Positions 6,035 to 12,109 of a stretch of DNA of 12,109 nt are shown here, one piece after another. The notes beneath the pieces are model-generated. The model did not search any database. It was given only the letters and a program-made list of their open reading frames with translations, and was not told the DNA's origin. The DNA comes from an uncultured Armatimonadota bacterium. Its GTDB lineage: Bacteria > Armatimonadota > Armatimonadia > Armatimonadales > Armatimonadaceae. The first letter of the stretch is position 1; each line of letters starts with the position of its first letter. The stretch is from positions 1-12,109 of the forward strand of contig CAIYBQ010000531.1 in NCBI GenBank assembly GCA_903924445.1, given 5' to 3'. The position numbers were made by a program, and so were the translations under genes.

Positions 6035-9000
6035 CTATTCGCCTTCCGGTGCCTCTGTATCTACTGTTGGTACTTGTGGTTCAGCTTGTGATGTCGATTC
6101 TTCTACGACCTTTTTGGTTCGACGAGGAGCCGCACGACGTCGCTTTGCCGGCATTTCTTCCATGGACACATCAGCATCCACTGGTTGAAGCTCATCCGGA
6201 ACAGGAGGAAGCTCACCGGTTACTTCTGTTGATTCCGGTAAAAGCTCATCCAGTGAAGGCAACGTCTTGGTTTCGACAGCAGGAGCTGAAGCATTCTCAT
6301 CAACCGCGTCTGCCATGTCCTTATCGGTGCTTTCGCCGCGACGGCGTCGGCGGCGACGTCGAGTCTGCTCACCGGTGTTCGGGTCAGTCTCGATGTCCAC
6401 CGCCTTGGTCTCCATCATGTGATCAGGCATCATAGCGATAGCCTTTGCCAACAAATCCTCTTCAGGCGCTGGGTCTACCTTCGTTGGAACATCTTCCGCT
6501 TCGAACACAAACGGCTCGAATATTGGAAGGATGTCATCGCCGAATCCATCCACAATCCCGCCGACCTCGGCACCGTACTCTGCCTGGACATCAGGACCAC
6601 CGATAACCAGCAGACGGGTACCCTTCTCCGGAATCGGGAATCCCCTTCCGTAACCTCGGGTTGTAATGACTTCACCGTAAACGACATCGTAGAGTCCGGT
6701 GTCGACTGGTAGCACAACCTTGATACCACCACCCGGACCTGAGTGAATCGATAGCCAGCTATCAGACACCCACATCACATCGTCATCTGCCTGATAACGA
6801 TGAATCCCGGCAAGACGGCAGAGGTTTCTAAGGAGTCCTAGTGTCAGCACAGGCTCGCCGATGAACACACTTTGATGCCTTGGGTGCTTGCGAATCGCCA
6901 CGGATGGATTACGGTTTGGAAACTCAGCGAGTGTCCGTGCACGGAAGTCATCCGCTGCAATCAACGGATGCCGCCGGACAGAATCGCCAAAGGTCATCCC
7001 GTTGATACCTTCAAGTAAAGGCGTCCCGGAGTTATTCAGGAAGATAGAGCCGGCCTTGCTAGCGTACGGCTGTAGCTTCAGGTGGACACCAACGATCTCA
7101 GAGAGCTCGCTGACAGGGCCATCGATGCAGCCTGGGGCCATCAACCATACAACGGTCGTCCCATGATTGTTCAGCTTAGTTCGAATCGCCGTGCGTGTTA
7201 GTTCAGAAACTGTAAACGCATTCAGGAGAATCGCAAGCTTTACGGTGTGTGCGAACTTCTCTGATGCCAAATCGGACAACAGGTAGTAGCCGACTTCAAC
7301 GCCTGCGCGTGCAAAGGTATCCCGATGGCCACCAACAAGGCTGTTCAACAGGTCCTCATCGCGGACATTCATACAGGATGCTTCATCAACGAACACAGCC
7401 ACCGGAGGAGTTGGGACAGGTTCTGTGCGCTTTAGATGTCGATCAAGGTGTACATAGGCAAAGTCCACCATCGCCGCCAAGGCTTCCCAAATCTCTTCGG
7501 TATCCAGCCAGCCTTCTCCCCACAGGTCCATCCACGAAATGCCAGTGCCCTTGGTGAGTGCAGCGCCAAAGTTACGTGCATGCACGGTTTGTGTCTGACG
7601 AATGTCATCCAAGCGAACATTGTACGCATCTGGCGACTCATCGGATGCAAGATATGTCTTTGTGTCATCCTCAGCAATCCAGAGCTTGCCATGGAGCGCG
7701 ATGCTATCCACAGGACTCGGGAATGGCGCACTGCCGCCCGCTTCACGCCCGGTGTACGAGAATGGTCCCGTGAGCATGTCAACATACGGACACGCAAGCA
7801 CATCGGCGAGTGCGAGGTGACCACTGTGCCCTCTTGGAAGTTCGAAGGTATAGCCATACGAAACGGCGACGGTCAGCTTTTCGCCAGAAGTTTCCTTGAC
7901 GACGCGGCCCAGGCGGTTGATGACCTGTGCTGCAATCGCAGATGAGAACTTATGGAAGTCCACCCAGCGGCGCTCGCGTGCTCCGAAGAACTGGTTTGCA
8001 CCAACTGGGAAGTTGGTCGGTGGCGGATAGCTTGGGACATCGGCGTTGTCAAACGTGACATTCCCATCATGCCAGGCAGCACGAAGCTGAACGACATTGC
8101 CCCGGTACTCTGCACGGAGCCAGCGACGGAATGCTTTGGTATTGACTGGTGAGCGGTCGTAGCCGGCAACCCTGTCGTAAATCCATTCACCGTGCTCAAG
8201 GTAAACGCCAAGCACACGGCTGGCGTGAGGCCCTGCAGCAATTCGCTCGATGGCAGCGCGGAGTGCATCCTCTGCATCGCCAGCCCAGAAGGCCTGCGAC
8301 CCGAGAGAAACATCCCCAGTTGGGCCATCCACGCCAATCGCCATGTCATCTGGGTTACGACGAACCCATCCGCTTGGTGGTGAAAAGATCAAGCGCGGAA
8401 GGATCATTGCATCTGGTGCGATGTCAGCAACGAACTGCAGCATTTCTTCGAGATGCGTATAGTTGCGCTCATCCGCACCGGTTCGCCACGGCAAGTGCGC
8501 GAGCATCGTGAAGATACGCACACCCGCCTGGTAGGCGTAACGAATCTGCCGTTGGGCGACATTGCGGTCGAAGTCGCCTTCCGTGTTCGTAAAGAACATG
8601 ATTGCGGGTCGTGCTTCCCCATTTACGTGGAGCACGGGCCGGCCATTAATCATCGTGATGTTCGAAGCAGAGAAGCGTTGCAGAAGCTCAGCATTCAATG
8701 GTGCGAAAACAGGCGGCAGGGGTTCTTCTGGGATTGGAACCAGGAGAGGAATCGCTGGCGGCAAGTTCGCTGAGCGCTGACTGCGCCGCGCAGGAGCTTC
8801 ATCCGTTTCGGAATCAGCAACATCAGATGAGTTGTCACCATCCAGCATCAGCTGCGGTGCTGCAACCGTACGGGTACGGCGAAGGCCGCGGCCACGGCGG
8901 CGATCTCCACGTCCATCATCATCGTCTGTTTCAGAATCGGTACCGGCGCCTTCAGCTGCATCAGAGGCTGTATTCGTGTCTGATCCGTCTGTTTCGACCG

Positions 9001-9760
9001 TGCGGCCTCTTCGGTTACGACCTCGTCGTGAGCGGTTAGTGCGTGCACCGCCATCAGAAGTGGCATCATCAGATACGGCTTCATCCGTCTCACCGACAGC
9101 ACCCTCGGTATCCGAAGCGGCATCCGTGGTGACATCGCTTCCGCGCCCGCGTCGACCACGCCCGCGCCGTGTGCGCTGGTTTCGGGAGCGGATGTTGTCT
9201 GCTTCATCGGATGACGAATGATTCGTGTCATCGCTTGCCGCTGCGACATCGGTGTTGGATGCAACAGGCGCTTCTACAACAGTGGTGTTTTCGATGGCAC
9301 GTCGACGACCACGTGTCCGCTGAGGAGCATTCGGGTCTACCGGAGCCTCAGGGGCTCGGGTTACGACAACGACAGGTGGAACTACTACAGGTTCGACCAC
9401 CACCGGAGCAGGCGCTGCATCTGCCACCGGCTTAGCGGTGCGGCGGGCACGTACAGGACGAGCGGCTGCAGCTACGTCATCCACTGGCTGTGGTGCATCA
9501 ACCGCTTCTGCATCGATGGTTGCTGCAGACTCGACAGCCTTTGCGCGTGAACGCCGCGTCTTTGGTGCGGCTGCATCGGGAGCTGCTGCATCGATGGTGG
9601 ATGTTTCATCACCATCAACGACGACAGTCGGTTTGCGTGTCCGACGCGGCTTAGGCGTTGCTTCCGCAGTAGGTTCCGACTGCGTTCCGTTGTCTGCGAC
9701 AATGGATTCTGGGGATTCGACGGATGCGTCGGCATCCGTAGTGGTACGGCGTCTTGCCAT
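6035..9760 (-). CDS. GH42-like glycosidase-fold protein with long arginine-rich acidic tails
   Basis: A 1241-residue protein in three parts. Residues 1-335 are low-complexity A/D/T/S/P/V with seven basic clusters near 39, 69, 104, 148, 196, 244 and 288; three contain RGR-type runs. Residues about 355-1085 resemble the GH42-like (beta-galactosidase-like) layout: a TIM-barrel part with GVYLEHGEW (518-526, possible acid/base E522 or E525) and GKLWIAEDDTKTY (691-703, possible nucleophile E697); then a trimerisation-like domain (about 785-880) with LLNAFTVSE and VVWLMAPG; then a beta-rich end. Residues 1090-1241 are acidic with eight consecutive arginines (1134-1141) and KRRRAAPRRTKK (1205-1216). 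There is no signal peptide, so it is presumably cytosolic. The start at 9760 was chosen for AAGGAAG 7 bases upstream and the basic MARRR N-terminus; the frame stays open to 9946, but that part looks non-coding. Enzyme activity and target are unknown. No RNase E catalytic domain is seen. Confidence 0.85.
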   Translation of the reverse strand: MARRRTTTDADASVESPESIVADNGTQSEPTAEATPKPRRTRKPTVVVDGDETSTIDAAAPDAAAPKTRRSRAKAVESAATIDAEAVDAPQPVDDVAAAARPVRARRTAKPVADAAPAPVVVEPVVVPPVVVVTRAPEAPVDPNAPQRTRGRRRAIENTTVVEAPVASNTDVAAASDDTNHSSSDEADNIRSRNQRTRRGRGRRGRGSDVTTDAASDTEGAVGETDEAVSDDATSDGGARTNRSRRGRNRRGRTVETDGSDTNTASDAAEGAGTDSETDDDDGRGDRRRGRGLRRTRTVAAPQLMLDGDNSSDVADSETDEAPARRSQRSANLPPAIPLLVPIPEEPLPPVFAPLNAELLQRFSASNITMINGRPVLHVNGEARPAIMFFTNTEGDFDRNVAQRQIRYAYQAGVRIFTMLAHLPWRTGADERNYTHLEEMLQFVADIAPDAMILPRLIFSPPSGWVRRNPDDMAIGVDGPTGDVSLGSQAFWAGDAEDALRAAIERIAAGPHASRVLGVYLEHGEWIYDRVAGYDRSPVNTKAFRRWLRAEYRGNVVQLRAAWHDGNVTFDNADVPSYPPPTNFPVGANQFFGARERRWVDFHKFSSAIAAQVINRLGRVVKETSGEKLTVAVSYGYTFELPRGHSGHLALADVLACPYVDMLTGPFSYTGREAGGSAPFPSPVDSIALHGKLWIAEDDTKTYLASDESPDAYNVRLDDIRQTQTVHARNFGAALTKGTGISWMDLWGEGWLDTEEIWEALAAMVDFAYVHLDRHLKRTEPVPTPPVAVFVDEASCMNVRDEDLLNSLVGGHRDTFARAGVEVGYYLLSDLASEKFAHTVKLAILLNAFTVSELTRTAIRTKLNNHGTTVVWLMAPGCIDGPVSELSEIVGVHLKLQPYASKAGSIFLNNSGTPLLEGINGMTFGDSVRRHPLIAADDFRARTLAEFPNRNPSVAIRKHPRHQSVFIGEPVLTLGLLRNLCRLAGIHRYQADDDVMWVSDSWLSIHSGPGGGIKVVLPVDTGLYDVVYGEVITTRGYGRGFPIPEKGTRLLVIGGPDVQAEYGAEVGGIVDGFGDDILPIFEPFVFEAEDVPTKVDPAPEEDLLAKAIAMMPDHMMETKAVDIETDPNTGEQTRRRRRRRRGESTDKDMADAVDENASAPAVETKTLPSLDELLPESTEVTGELPPVPDELQPVDADVSMEEMPAKRRRAAPRRTKKVVEESTSQAEPQVPTVDTEAPEGE

Positions 9761-9776
9761 ATTCAAACTTCCTTTT

Positions 9777-9846
9777 GGGACCCCGAACACGTTGCGGGGA
9801 TGAGAGAAACTGCAAAAGTGCAGCTCGTGGCCACGTTGGAGGTCCC
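9777..9846 (-). promoter_or_regulatory. Structured 5' leader of the GH42-like gene
   Basis: An outer inverted repeat GGTCCC (9841-9846) / GGGACC (9777-9782) could enclose two hairpins: CTGCA/TGCAG with a four-base loop (9810-9814, 9819-9823) and CCCCG/CGGGG (9781-9785, 9795-9799). The last shares two bases with the outer stem, so the two are partly alternative. The structure ends two bases before the AAGGAAG ribosome binding site (9768-9774) and could affect its access. I do not recognise a known riboswitch class. Confidence 0.35.
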
Positions 9847-9978
9847 TCGGCTTGGCTGTGGATTCGCTCGACACAGTCTCCCCGGGGCAGTCCACCAGAA
9901 CGACCAATGCAACAATACCACAAATGTCAGGAGCCCCGATGCCCATGACGATTCCGATTGCATCCGACGACCCGGTAT

Positions 9979-9987
9979 TGATACCAT
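9979..9987 (+). promoter_or_regulatory. Possible extended -10 promoter for purH, overlapped by a palindrome
   Basis: TGA-TACCAT has the TGn extension directly before a 4/6 match to TATAAT. Its start would fall near 9995, about 15 bases before the riboswitch stem, as needed for the aptamer to be transcribed whole. The candidate -35 (TTGCAT, 9958-9963, 18-base spacing) is weak. The palindrome GGTAT-TG-ATACC (9974-9985) covers the box and may be an operator. A rival pair, TTGATA (9978-9983) with TATATC (10001-10006), has ideal 17-base spacing but would start transcription inside the aptamer. Confidence 0.35.
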
Positions 9988-10008
9988 AGCGAGACGATTT
10001 TATATCCG

Positions 10009-10080
10009 GCTACATGACTGGCGTACGGGGATTACCTCGAGGAAGTGTGGCATCAAACCGGATGGGCCGTTCGCCTGGGC
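10009..10080 (+). promoter_or_regulatory. ZTP riboswitch (pfl motif) upstream of purH
   Basis: The ZTP/pfl class binds ZMP and ZTP, purine intermediates that accumulate when 10-formyl-THF is scarce, and switches on purine and one-carbon genes such as purH. The conserved parts are all here in order. P1 pairs 10009-10015 with 10045-10051 (7 bp with G-U pairs). ATGACTGGCG spans 10014-10023. A variable hairpin pairs CGGGG (10026-10030) with CCTCG (10035-10039) around ATTA. GGAAGTG lies at 10041-10047. A small hairpin follows at about 10056-10071, then the signature CGCCTGGGC (10072-10080). GGCG (10020-10023) can pair with CGCC (10072-10075) to form the expected pseudoknot. As I recall it, the Fusobacterium ulcerans aptamer has the same order of elements. 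The downstream gene, purH, consumes both ZMP and 10-formyl-THF and is a classical target. Confidence 0.92.
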
Positions 10081-10099
10081 ACGTTTTCCAACCCAGGAG
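10074..10099 (+). promoter_or_regulatory. Riboswitch expression platform: hairpin hiding the purH ribosome binding site
   Basis: CCTGGG (10074-10079), part of the conserved 3' end of the aptamer, is a perfect complement of CCCAGG (10092-10097) across a 12-base loop. The second arm covers the AGG of the purH Shine-Dalgarno AGGAG (10095-10099), 9 bases before the ATG at 10109. Bases 10074-10075 also belong to the pseudoknot, so ligand binding and the hiding hairpin exclude each other. This predicts an ON switch acting on translation. No terminator with a T tract is present between aptamer and gene. Confidence 0.75.
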
Positions 10100-10108
10100 A
10101 TTTCACCG

Positions 10109-11707
10109 ATGGAGCTCATCCCCGTCCGCTCTGCCTTGCTAAGTGTTTCCGATAAAGCTGGTCTGCTGCCGTTTGCCGAGCAGCTGTCCGCACTCGGTGT
10201 AAACCTGATCTCGACCGGAGGAACATCCAAAATGCTGGCGGATGCCGGTTTGGCCGTTCGCCCGATCGATGACCTCACAGGGTTTCCCGAGATGCTCGAT
10301 GGCCGTGTAAAGACCCTGCATCCCTTTGTACATGGCGGAATTCTTGCTGACCGTGACAAGCCAGAGCACATGGCAACAATCGCATCGCACGGCATCGCTC
10401 CAATCGATCTCGTCGTCGTAAACCTCTACCCTTTCGCAGCGACGATTGCGAAGGAAGGCTGCACGATTGAGGATGCAATCGAAAACATCGATATCGGTGG
10501 CCCGGCGATGGTGCGTAGCACGGCAAAAAACCATCATGGAGTTGCAATTGTTGTCAGCCCTTCGGATTATGCGCGGGTCATCGATGAGCTGACAACGCTT
10601 GGTGGCATCTCGTTGACACTTCGTAAGGAACTGGCAGCCAAGGCATATGCGCACACGGCAGCCTACGATGCGATGATTGCCTCTTATCTTGAGACGCAAT
10701 ACGCCATGGATGATGCTCCTACGGAGCTTCCAGCAACCCTTAGGATAACTGCAACGCGCGAGCAGGTCCTCCGCTACGGCGAGAATCCACATCAAAAAGC
10801 AGCGTTTTACACCGTTCGAAACACGACCGGCGAACCGTGCATCGGGCGTGCAACCCGCCTCGATGCCAGCGGTAAAGAAGTTTCCTTCAACAACCTCTAT
10901 GACCTCGATGGTGCACTGGAGCTCGTCAAGGAATTCCCTGAGGCTCCAACCGCGGCGATCATCAAGCATGCAAACCCATGTGGATGTGCTCAGGGTGTCA
11001 CGCTCGCGGATGCATTTGACCGAGCACGCGCTGCCGACACTATTTCCGCCTTTGGTGGAATCCTCGCCGTCAACCGTGTGTTGGATCTTGCCACAGCCCA
11101 GCGCATCACCGGACCAAACACATTCTTCGAGTGTATTGTGGCTCCCGGCTACGATGCGGATGCACGTGAGCTCCTCCTGACCAAGAAGAAGTGGGGAGCA
11201 AACCTCCGGTTACTCGAGGTCGGTTCCCTTGATGGTGGTCCAGGAAAGACGGGCTTGGTGATCAAGCAGGTCATCGGTGGACTGCTTGTAGGAACACGCG
11301 ACTATGCAGCCCTCGATCCACGTGACTTCGTGATTCCGACGCGTCGTACACCAACGAGTGATGAGCTCAAAGAGCTCATGTTTGCCTGGCGTGTTGTGAA
11401 GCATGTGAAGTCAAATGCAATTGTAATGGCCAAGGATGGTGCATTACGCGGCGTTGGCGCGGGACAGATGAACCGTGTGCGGTCCGTGCGGCTTGCCATT
11501 GAACAGGCAGCAGAGCATGCAAGCGGATGTGTCCTCGCATCCGATGCATTCTTCCCGTTCCCAGATGGCCCTGAAACGGCTGCGAAGGCTGGCATCACAG
11601 CTATCATCCAGCCAGGCGGATCCGTCAAAGATGATGAGGTTGTCGCAGTCTGCGATGACTACAACATCGCGATGGTCTTTACCGGAGTCCGACACTTCCG
11701 CCACTAA
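10109..11707 (+). CDS. purH: Bifunctional AICAR transformylase / IMP cyclohydrolase
   Basis: Catalyses the last two steps of IMP synthesis: formylation of AICAR (ZMP) with 10-formyl-THF, then ring closure. The N-terminal cyclohydrolase domain shows SVSDKAGL (12-19), STGGTS (35-40) and GRVKTLHP (65-72). The transformylase domain shows RYGENPHQ (222-229), KHANPCGCA with the catalytic K286 and H287, SAFGGI, and the C-terminal end TGVRHFRH. The frame is open upstream to 9800, but the ATG at 10109 gives the normal family length (532 residues), has AGGAG 9 bases upstream, and MELIPVRSALLSVSDK is the expected N-terminus. It stands alone under a ZTP riboswitch. FolD, encoded about 5 kb upstream, supplies its cofactor. 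It converges on lon with 27 bases between the stop codons. Confidence 0.97.
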   Translation: MELIPVRSALLSVSDKAGLLPFAEQLSALGVNLISTGGTSKMLADAGLAVRPIDDLTGFPEMLDGRVKTLHPFVHGGILADRDKPEHMATIASHGIAPIDLVVVNLYPFAATIAKEGCTIEDAIENIDIGGPAMVRSTAKNHHGVAIVVSPSDYARVIDELTTLGGISLTLRKELAAKAYAHTAAYDAMIASYLETQYAMDDAPTELPATLRITATREQVLRYGENPHQKAAFYTVRNTTGEPCIGRATRLDASGKEVSFNNLYDLDGALELVKEFPEAPTAAIIKHANPCGCAQGVTLADAFDRARAADTISAFGGILAVNRVLDLATAQRITGPNTFFECIVAPGYDADARELLLTKKKWGANLRLLEVGSLDGGPGKTGLVIKQVIGGLLVGTRDYAALDPRDFVIPTRRTPTSDELKELMFAWRVVKHVKSNAIVMAKDGALRGVGAGQMNRVRSVRLAIEQAAEHASGCVLASDAFFPFPDGPETAAKAGITAIIQPGGSVKDDEVVAVCDDYNIAMVFTGVRHFRH

Positions 11708-11721
11708 GAGTTAGGCTGAGC

Positions 11722-11752
11722 GTGCTGGTCCAGACTAAGCCTGGGCCAGCAC
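11722..11752. terminator. Strong hairpin between convergent purH and lon, without a T tract
   Basis: Bases 11722-11733 pair with 11741-11752 in a continuous 12-bp stem (one G-T pair) around a seven-base loop. It starts 14 bases after the purH stop and overlaps the last six codons, including the stop, of lon on the other strand. No run of T follows on either strand, so it is not a classical intrinsic terminator. It may act with Rho, protect 3' ends, or separate the converging transcripts. Confidence 0.5.
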
Positions 11753-12109
11753 CAGCTGCACTGCTTCCATAGCCGTGCTCACCGGGTAAACACTAAGTTC
11801 ATTCCGGACACCAACAGGGAGCTCTTCTAAGTCCTCGACATTCCCTTCTGGAATGACTACGTGTCGAATACCCGCTCCGTGCGCCGCAACCAGCTTCATC
11901 GCGATGCCACCGACAGGAATAATGCGACCACGAAGACTAATCTCACCGGTCACAGCCATGTCGGCCCTGACAGGGATTTGCTTGTAAGCAGAGATGAGGG
12001 AGATTGCCATCGCAAGCCCAGCACTCGCACCATCTTTCTGAACGGAACCGCACGGCACGTGGACGTGCGCATCCACTGATCTAATCTGATCCCCACCAGA
12101 GGATTCAAC
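11735..12109 (-). CDS. lon: Lon ATP-dependent protease, C-terminal end (5' part beyond window)
   Basis: The last 124 codons of a reading frame that is open to the right edge. It matches the proteolytic domain of LonA, which degrades damaged and short-lived regulatory proteins in the cytosol. Seen: DAHVHVPCGSVQKDGASAG with the catalytic serine, MAVTGEISLRGRIIPVGG, and the catalytic lysine in GGIAMK, followed by AAHGAGIRHVVIPEGN-EDLEELP and a VYPVSTAMEAVQLVL end. Serine and lysine are 43 residues apart, as in E. coli Lon (S679, K722), so the dyad is intact. The usual GGLKEK reads GGIAMK, changing the residues between the glycines and the lysine. The ATPase and N-terminal domains are not in the window. 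The GTG at 12076 is internal, not the start. Confidence 0.95.
   Translation of the reverse strand, partial: VESSGGDQIRSVDAHVHVPCGSVQKDGASAGLAMAISLISAYKQIPVRADMAVTGEISLRGRIIPVGGIAMKLVAAHGAGIRHVVIPEGNVEDLEELPVGVRNELSVYPVSTAMEAVQLVLAQA

Larger units (their letters stand above)
9761..10108. other. Divergent intergenic region rich in palindromes
   Basis: This 348-base gap separates two genes transcribed away from each other. It holds the structured leader of the minus-strand gene (9777-9846) and the riboswitch and expression platform of purH (10009-10099). Perfect palindromes lie between or inside them: CGTGGCCACG (9826-9835), CCCCGGGG (9880-9887) and GGTAT-TG-ATACC (9974-9985). A looser pair CTGTG/CACAG sits at 9856-9860 and 9872-9876. 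The purH reading frame is open across most of it (from 9800), but the translation resembles no PurH N-terminus and the known RNA structure overlaps it, so I read it as non-coding. Confidence 0.8.

Noticed and set aside
6016..9264. Many overlapping open frames on both strands across the GH42-like gene
   Set aside because: They are out-of-frame shadows of the long minus-strand gene. Their translations show no domain, and the R/P-rich ones mirror the arginine-rich head.
6035..9760. Annotation as ribonuclease E/G
   Set aside because: Only the arginine-rich tails resemble RNase E. No S1 domain or RNase E catalytic motifs are visible, and the core follows a GH42-like layout.
9761..9946. 62-residue N-terminal extension of the GH42-like protein
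   Set aside because: The start at 9760 has a strong AAGGAAG at 7 bases. The extension runs through a palindrome-rich control region and has a composition unlike the adjoining head.
10001..10006. TATATC as the purH -10 box, with TTGATA (9978-9983) as -35
   Set aside because: Spacing is ideal, but transcription would begin inside stem P1 of the riboswitch and destroy the aptamer, so an upstream start is more likely.
9800..10108. In-frame 103-codon upstream extension of purH
   Set aside because: It resembles no PurH N-terminus, overlaps the ZTP riboswitch and the divergent leader, and the ATG at 10109 has a good ribosome binding site and gives the normal family length.

Overview
The window is bacterial chromosomal DNA with a GC content that looks to be in the mid-50s percent by eye. 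It is densely packed with housekeeping genes. A PEP-CTERM secreted protein, a large GH42-like protein of a type I associate with Armatimonadota, Lentisphaerae and Planctomycetes, and a merged glmU-prs-pth / nusB-folD-ispA operon together suggest Armatimonadota or a relative. That placement is inference; nothing here proves it.

Layout from left to right. (1) 1-597, minus strand: a secreted PEP-CTERM protein cut by the left edge. (2) 598-846: a divergent intergenic region with a -10 box for the next operon. (3) 847-5916, plus strand: a tight six-gene operon, glmU, prs, pth, nusB, folD, ispA, with gaps of a few bases or overlaps of 4-8 bases. A strong bidirectional terminator (5979-6025) separates it from the convergent gene that follows. 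(4) 6035-9760, minus strand: a 1241-residue protein in which a GH42-like glycosidase-type core is framed by long acidic/arginine-rich tails of the kind seen in RNA- or DNA-binding proteins. (5) 9761-10108: a palindrome-rich divergent intergenic region holding a structured leader for the minus-strand gene and, on the plus strand, a ZTP (pfl) riboswitch. (6) 10109-11707, plus strand: purH. (7) 11735-12109, minus strand: the C-terminal end of Lon protease, cut by the right edge and convergent with purH across a shared hairpin.

Several genes serve one metabolic theme. Prs makes PRPP, the entry substrate of purine synthesis. FolD makes 10-formyl-tetrahydrofolate. PurH uses that cofactor for the last two steps to IMP. 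The ZTP riboswitch before purH senses ZMP/ZTP, which build up when 10-formyl-tetrahydrofolate is short. Its expression platform appears to hide the purH ribosome binding site when ligand is absent.

The points most worth a second look are the GH42-like protein with arginine-rich tails, a GlmU whose uridylyltransferase half has lost its signature motifs while the acetyltransferase half is intact, and the ZTP riboswitch with its translational platform. I found no CRISPR array, tRNA, rRNA, insertion sequence or phage gene.
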